The position numbers and the translations under genes were made by a program. This document shows positions 5,796 to 8,484 of a stretch of DNA of 8,484 nt, piece by piece; position 1 is the first letter of the stretch, and every line of letters begins with the position of its first letter. Source of the stretch: Thermoprotei archaeon (GTDB taxonomy: Archaea; Thermoproteota; Thermoprotei_A; Sulfolobales; WANQ01); assembly GCA_027038805.1 (NCBI GenBank), contig JALWGO010000236.1, positions 1 to 8,484 on the forward strand. The letters run 5' to 3'. The notes under the pieces were generated by a model. The model was not told the origin of the DNA. It worked only from the letters and a program-made list of their open reading frames with translations, and made no database searches.

Positions 5796-6945
5796 CTTTA
5801 AGGTAATAGTGTTATTCTATGCAGTGGTTTTCACCTTCTTCCTAGCCCTCTCCTTCGTCTACCCTATAGTATCGAGATACGCTGTATATCTTGGAGCAGA
5901 TCCACGCACAGTTGGCTTAATATGGTCTATCCTATTTGCTGTAACCTTTGTTTTAAGACCAGTATTCGGTTTGATAAGTGATAAAGGGTATCGATTACAC
6001 CTATTATATACTGGACTAGTTGCAGTAATATTGTCAATGCTATCCTTTTACACAGCAAACAATGTGTCAGGGCTATTCTTGGCACGCATACTTCAAGGGA
6101 TAGGTGTAGCAGCCTTTATACCATCATCTATTGCTCTTACAGCTGATCTAGCACCACCACAAAGTGTTGGTACTTTCATGGGTTGGCGTAGCCTAACGAT
6201 TGGGCTAACTGATGTATTTGGGCCGAGTACTAGTGGTAGGATCGTCGACGTAATGGGCTATAAGCCAGTTTTCCTCCTATCACTAGTTGTAACCATTATA
6301 GCATTGATAATGTTATCGTTTATAGCAGTAGCTCTCTCAACACATGCTCGGAAACAGATATCGAGAAGTATTGGCACGAGAACTAATTGGTCACGTATCC
6401 TCATGAGCATGACTGTTTTCGCATTAAATGCTTCAAGCTATGCCTTAGTCGTAAGCTTCCTTCCCGCCCACTACGAAGAAATAGGATTACCTGCGACAAT
6501 ATTCGGGTTATTCGTGAGTGTTCAAGGACTTTCAAGCCTAATAGCACGTGTCTACGGTGGAGTATTATCTGATCGCATGGGCGAAGAGCTTACAGCGACC
6601 ATGGGCTTGTTTTTCGGCTTTATCGGTAGACTCATATTAGCCTACAACCCCTATCCACCATTAATCTATGTCTCCGGAGTCTTTAGCGGCATAGGATTAG
6701 GATTCACTATTCCCTCACTCCAAACACTAGCACTGAGAAACACGCCTTCTCATAGACGCGGGTTTGCTTCAGCAATCTTCGCCTGGGGCTTCGACCTAGG
6801 CAATCTTATCGCACCAGTACTAACAATAAGTATTGTGGGAGGGTATCTTGCAGCAGTACGTGTATCTCCTCTACCAGTAGGTATAGGACTACTAGTTATC
6901 TCTTCTTACGCATACTATAGGAGGAGAATGAATACGGAGCGCTAG
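5779..6945 (+). CDS. MFS transporter (canonical)
   Basis: This 388-residue major facilitator protein has about 12 membrane helices. Motif A is present twice, RPVFGLISDKGYR (residues 60-72) between helices 2 and 3, and ARVYGGVLSDRMG (256-268) between helices 8 and 9, the internal duplication typical of MFS. Helix 4 has LARILQGIGVAAFIPSS (101-117), and helix 5 ends in GPSTSGRIVDVMGYKPVF (148-165). The family moves small solutes or drugs using ion gradients; the general pattern is like drug/metabolite or sugar transporters, and no substrate can be read from the sequence. ATG at 5779 lies inside the end of the preceding gene, with GAGG at 5768-5771 giving a spacing of 7 bases. This favours translational coupling to the divergent MFS protein upstream. 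Confidence 0.92.
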   Translation: MSKDVSFKVIVLFYAVVFTFFLALSFVYPIVSRYAVYLGADPRTVGLIWSILFAVTFVLRPVFGLISDKGYRLHLLYTGLVAVILSMLSFYTANNVSGLFLARILQGIGVAAFIPSSIALTADLAPPQSVGTFMGWRSLTIGLTDVFGPSTSGRIVDVMGYKPVFLLSLVVTIIALIMLSFIAVALSTHARKQISRSIGTRTNWSRILMSMTVFALNASSYALVVSFLPAHYEEIGLPATIFGLFVSVQGLSSLIARVYGGVLSDRMGEELTATMGLFFGFIGRLILAYNPYPPLIYVSGVFSGIGLGFTIPSLQTLALRNTPSHRRGFASAIFAWGFDLGNLIAPVLTISIVGGYLAAVRVSPLPVGIGLLVISSYAYYRRRMNTER

Positions 6946-6955
6946 ATATTATAAC
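6946..6955 (+). promoter_or_regulatory. Possible TATA-like box before the Thr-rich surface protein gene
   Basis: ATATTATAAC begins directly after the stop codon of the second MFS gene, about 58 bases before the TTG at 7009. Transcription would start near 6977. The gap is only 63 bp, so read-through from the MFS pair is equally possible. Confidence 0.3.
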
Positions 6956-7008
6956 CTTATTAGTAGTACTCTGGACTAAGAGTGAAAAGATAAGGGAGAG
7001 TGTAAGCT

Positions 7009-8154
7009 TTGGCAAATATATTATCGAGTAGAACCATTATAATACTAGTAATAGTTGTAATCGTAGGTATAGCTATTGGAGCATACTATGCAGTTCAGAA
7101 GCCAGCCCAAACGACACCCACATCAACAGCGCCCACGGCTACAAACAAGACCACAACATCATCAACAACTACAACTTCTACAAATACTAGTCTACCACAA
7201 ACAAACACCACTACTCCAACAACAACTCCACCAAACAACTTAACCCCTATAACTGGTGAGCTAACAGAGGAAGAGAAAGCATTGGCTAGCGGCTTTATTG
7301 ACGCTCTAAACACCTTCATATCGCTTACGACATCTTATCAGAAAACATATCCTCTCCAATACTCTGCGGGACTATTACCTGTTTTCACGATGCCCTTTCC
7401 AGGCCTATCCAGCATAGAAGAGATGGTAATGAAGCTTAGATCAAAGATGCTGATCGTCGGGAGATATTATGGTACCGATATGGAATTACTCTCTACAAGT
7501 AACGGTATAAGTTCATCAAAGTTTGTTGGAACAATAGAACTTAACGGTAAGAAATACTATAACCATAGCCTGATAGTTAATATATCGTTCTTCGAGAACC
7601 AGACTTATGGAAACCAGTCAATGACTAGGAATAGTAGTGTGATAGTAAAGGGATGGATCCTCACATCAGAGGACATGAAGGAGACAATATATCGTGCGTG
7701 GACCTCAACTACTATTGGTAACCAGTCAATAAACTCTTCATTTAAGACGATAACGGAATTCGACGATAAGTATAGACCTGTTAAAATAAATATCACTTCA
7801 TATACTGCTACGGAGCCTAATGTAAGTGTTGAAATAGATTATGAGAAGGGAATAGCAAAATTCTATTCAAATGGCAATACTACGATAGTAACTTTGAATA
7901 ATACGTCTAATCTATGGGATATACGTGTAGGAGCGGTAGAGGAGAAGACTATAGATGGTGTAAAATTCTATATAATTAAATGCAACTTGTACTATAATAA
8001 CACGTTAATGGGATATGTAGACTACTTGTTATCCGATAAAGGGGTACCAGTCTCCTTCTACCATGGCTATATAGTTGTTGCTGAAAGACAATTAGACATG
8101 TATAGAAGTTATGAGTTATCGATAAACACGACAAGTATAAAGCCATTGAAATAA
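7009..8154 (+). CDS. Membrane-anchored Thr-rich, sequon-rich surface protein of unknown function
   Basis: I do not recognise a family for this 381-residue protein. A hydrophobic helix at about residues 8-28 should act as an uncleaved signal-anchor, with the bulk outside the cell. It is followed by a Thr/Ser/Pro/Asn stalk (about 34-80) and a globular region (about 84-381) with mainly beta-like alternation, for example FVGTIELNGKKYYNHSLIV (172-190) and VSVEIDYEKGIAKFYSNG (272-289). I count about 18 N-X-S/T sequons along the chain, far above chance, so heavy N-glycosylation is expected. There is one cysteine (C325). The start is TTG at 7009: an in-frame TAA stands at 7003 and GGGAG lies 10 bases ahead. 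The order of anchor, stalk and domain resembles archaeal surface lipoprotein-like or binding proteins, but no catalytic motif is seen. Neighbours are the MFS pair upstream and a GH38-type mannosidase downstream. Confidence 0.85.
   Translation: MANILSSRTIIILVIVVIVGIAIGAYYAVQKPAQTTPTSTAPTATNKTTTSSTTTTSTNTSLPQTNTTTPTTTPPNNLTPITGELTEEEKALASGFIDALNTFISLTTSYQKTYPLQYSAGLLPVFTMPFPGLSSIEEMVMKLRSKMLIVGRYYGTDMELLSTSNGISSSKFVGTIELNGKKYYNHSLIVNISFFENQTYGNQSMTRNSSVIVKGWILTSEDMKETIYRAWTSTTIGNQSINSSFKTITEFDDKYRPVKINITSYTATEPNVSVEIDYEKGIAKFYSNGNTTIVTLNNTSNLWDIRVGAVEEKTIDGVKFYIIKCNLYYNNTLMGYVDYLLSDKGVPVSFYHGYIVVAERQLDMYRSYELSINTTSIKPLK
7108..7248 (+). repeat. Low-complexity ACA/ACT-rich stretch encoding the Thr-rich stalk
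   Basis: Thr codons ACA, ACT and ACC dominate here, with runs such as four or more Thr in a row. It encodes residues 34-80 of the surface protein, probably an extended spacer across the cell-surface layer and possibly O-glycosylated (inference). It is a compositional tract, not an exact tandem repeat. Confidence 0.6.
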
Positions 8155-8180
8155 TTATAGTAAATAACAATTGTATATAC

Positions 8181-8199
8181 TATATTTTAATGTTTTTAA
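8181..8199 (+). promoter_or_regulatory. AT-rich terminator/promoter region before the mannosidase gene
   Basis: The 117-bp gap between the surface protein and the mannosidase holds TATATTTTAATG and TTTTTAAG. The T-runs could end the upstream transcript, and TTTTTAA (8193-8199) could serve as a TATA box with transcription from about 8222. Nothing else is visible in the gap. Confidence 0.35.
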
Positions 8200-8271
8200 G
8201 AAAACCTTATTTCTACGATAATACAACGCGTAAGCAAGAGAACAGCTCTATACTATACAGGGTTGTCTATA

Positions 8272-8484
8272 TTGAAGAAAGCTCTACTATTCACTCATAC
8301 CCATTGGGATCTCCAATGGTATCTTTCTCGTAGTGAACTATTAGAATATCTTGATGATCAATTAAAATACTTGTTAGATTCTATGGAGAAAGGACTAATA
8401 AAATACTTCACCTTTGACGGGCAGGTAGCGCCAATACTAGAGTTCCTAAGATTACATCCCGAGTATGAGGGAAAGATACGGAAA
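8272..8484 (+). CDS. GH38-type alpha-mannosidase, N-terminal fragment (3' end outside window)
   Basis: An open frame of 71 codons runs off the right edge. It begins LKKALLFTHTHWDLQWYLSR (TTG read as Met in vivo), matching the first strand of glycoside hydrolase family 38, where the H-x-D of the HTHWD motif supplies zinc ligands of the catalytic site. About 37 residues later FTFDGQVAPILEFL matches the family's F-T-x-D-G-Q segment, followed by a helix with PEYEGKIRK like the usual P-E-x-x-x-x-I. GH38 enzymes release alpha-linked mannose by a retaining, zinc-dependent mechanism. No signal peptide precedes the domain, so the enzyme is probably cytoplasmic. TTG at 8272 is preferred: AGGG lies 9 bases before it and the conserved strand starts at once; TTG at 8263 is possible, and the frame is open back to a TAA at 8197. 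Substrate and full length cannot be judged from this fragment. Confidence 0.88.
   Translation, partial: MKKALLFTHTHWDLQWYLSRSELLEYLDDQLKYLLDSMEKGLIKYFTFDGQVAPILEFLRLHPEYEGKIRK

Noticed and set aside
6387..6572. Plus-strand 61-codon open frame within the second MFS gene
   Set aside because: It is in another frame of a clear transporter gene and has no family features.
7108..7248. Possible tandem repeat or CRISPR-like array
   Set aside because: The units are irregular Thr codons without fixed period or spacers; it is low-complexity coding sequence.
7095..7319. Valine-rich minus-strand frame that looks like a membrane protein
   Set aside because: Its valine runs are the complement of the ACA/ACT codons of the Thr-rich stalk on the plus strand.

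Overview
The window looks like chromosomal DNA from a hyperthermophilic crenarchaeon, most likely of the Desulfurococcales or a near relative (inference). The reasons are an archaeal Hel308-type helicase, AT-rich spacers with archaeal TATA-like boxes, GGTGA-type ribosome binding sites, heavy use of ATA, AGA/AGG and CTA codons, several TTG starts, and a many-sequon surface protein of the kind seen in archaea. I see no mobile element, CRISPR array, tRNA or rRNA. The window is densely coding: nine genes, two cut by the window edges, and no gene-free gap above about 130 bp.

Left part (1-2447, plus strand): the C-terminal end of a Hel308/Hjm DNA repair helicase is followed by a 621-residue protein made almost wholly of eight CBS motifs (four Bateman modules) with no recognisable effector domain. 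Its T-x-x-D ligand motif is intact in only three of the eight copies.

Middle (2496-4524, minus strand): three separately promoted genes run towards the CBS gene. They encode a DUF1028 Ntn-hydrolase-fold protein, an AIM24/TIGR00266 family protein, and a small single-pass membrane protein with a helical outside domain that I do not recognise. The CBS and DUF1028 genes converge on a 48-bp gap with a small hairpin.

Right part (4656-8484, plus strand): a divergent promoter region leads into two MFS-type membrane proteins whose genes overlap by 17 bp. The first has lost the conserved cytoplasmic motif A; the second is canonical. Next come a membrane-anchored, Thr-rich, heavily sequon-bearing surface protein of unknown function and the first 71 codons of a GH38-type alpha-mannosidase. 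Transporters, a likely glycoprotein and a mannosidase side by side suggest a loose link to glycan or sugar handling, but this is inferred from position only.

There is no clear defence or otherwise spectacular system. The best candidates for something undescribed are the four-Bateman-module sensor-only protein, the coupled pair of one degenerate and one canonical MFS protein, and the two unrecognised membrane-anchored proteins.
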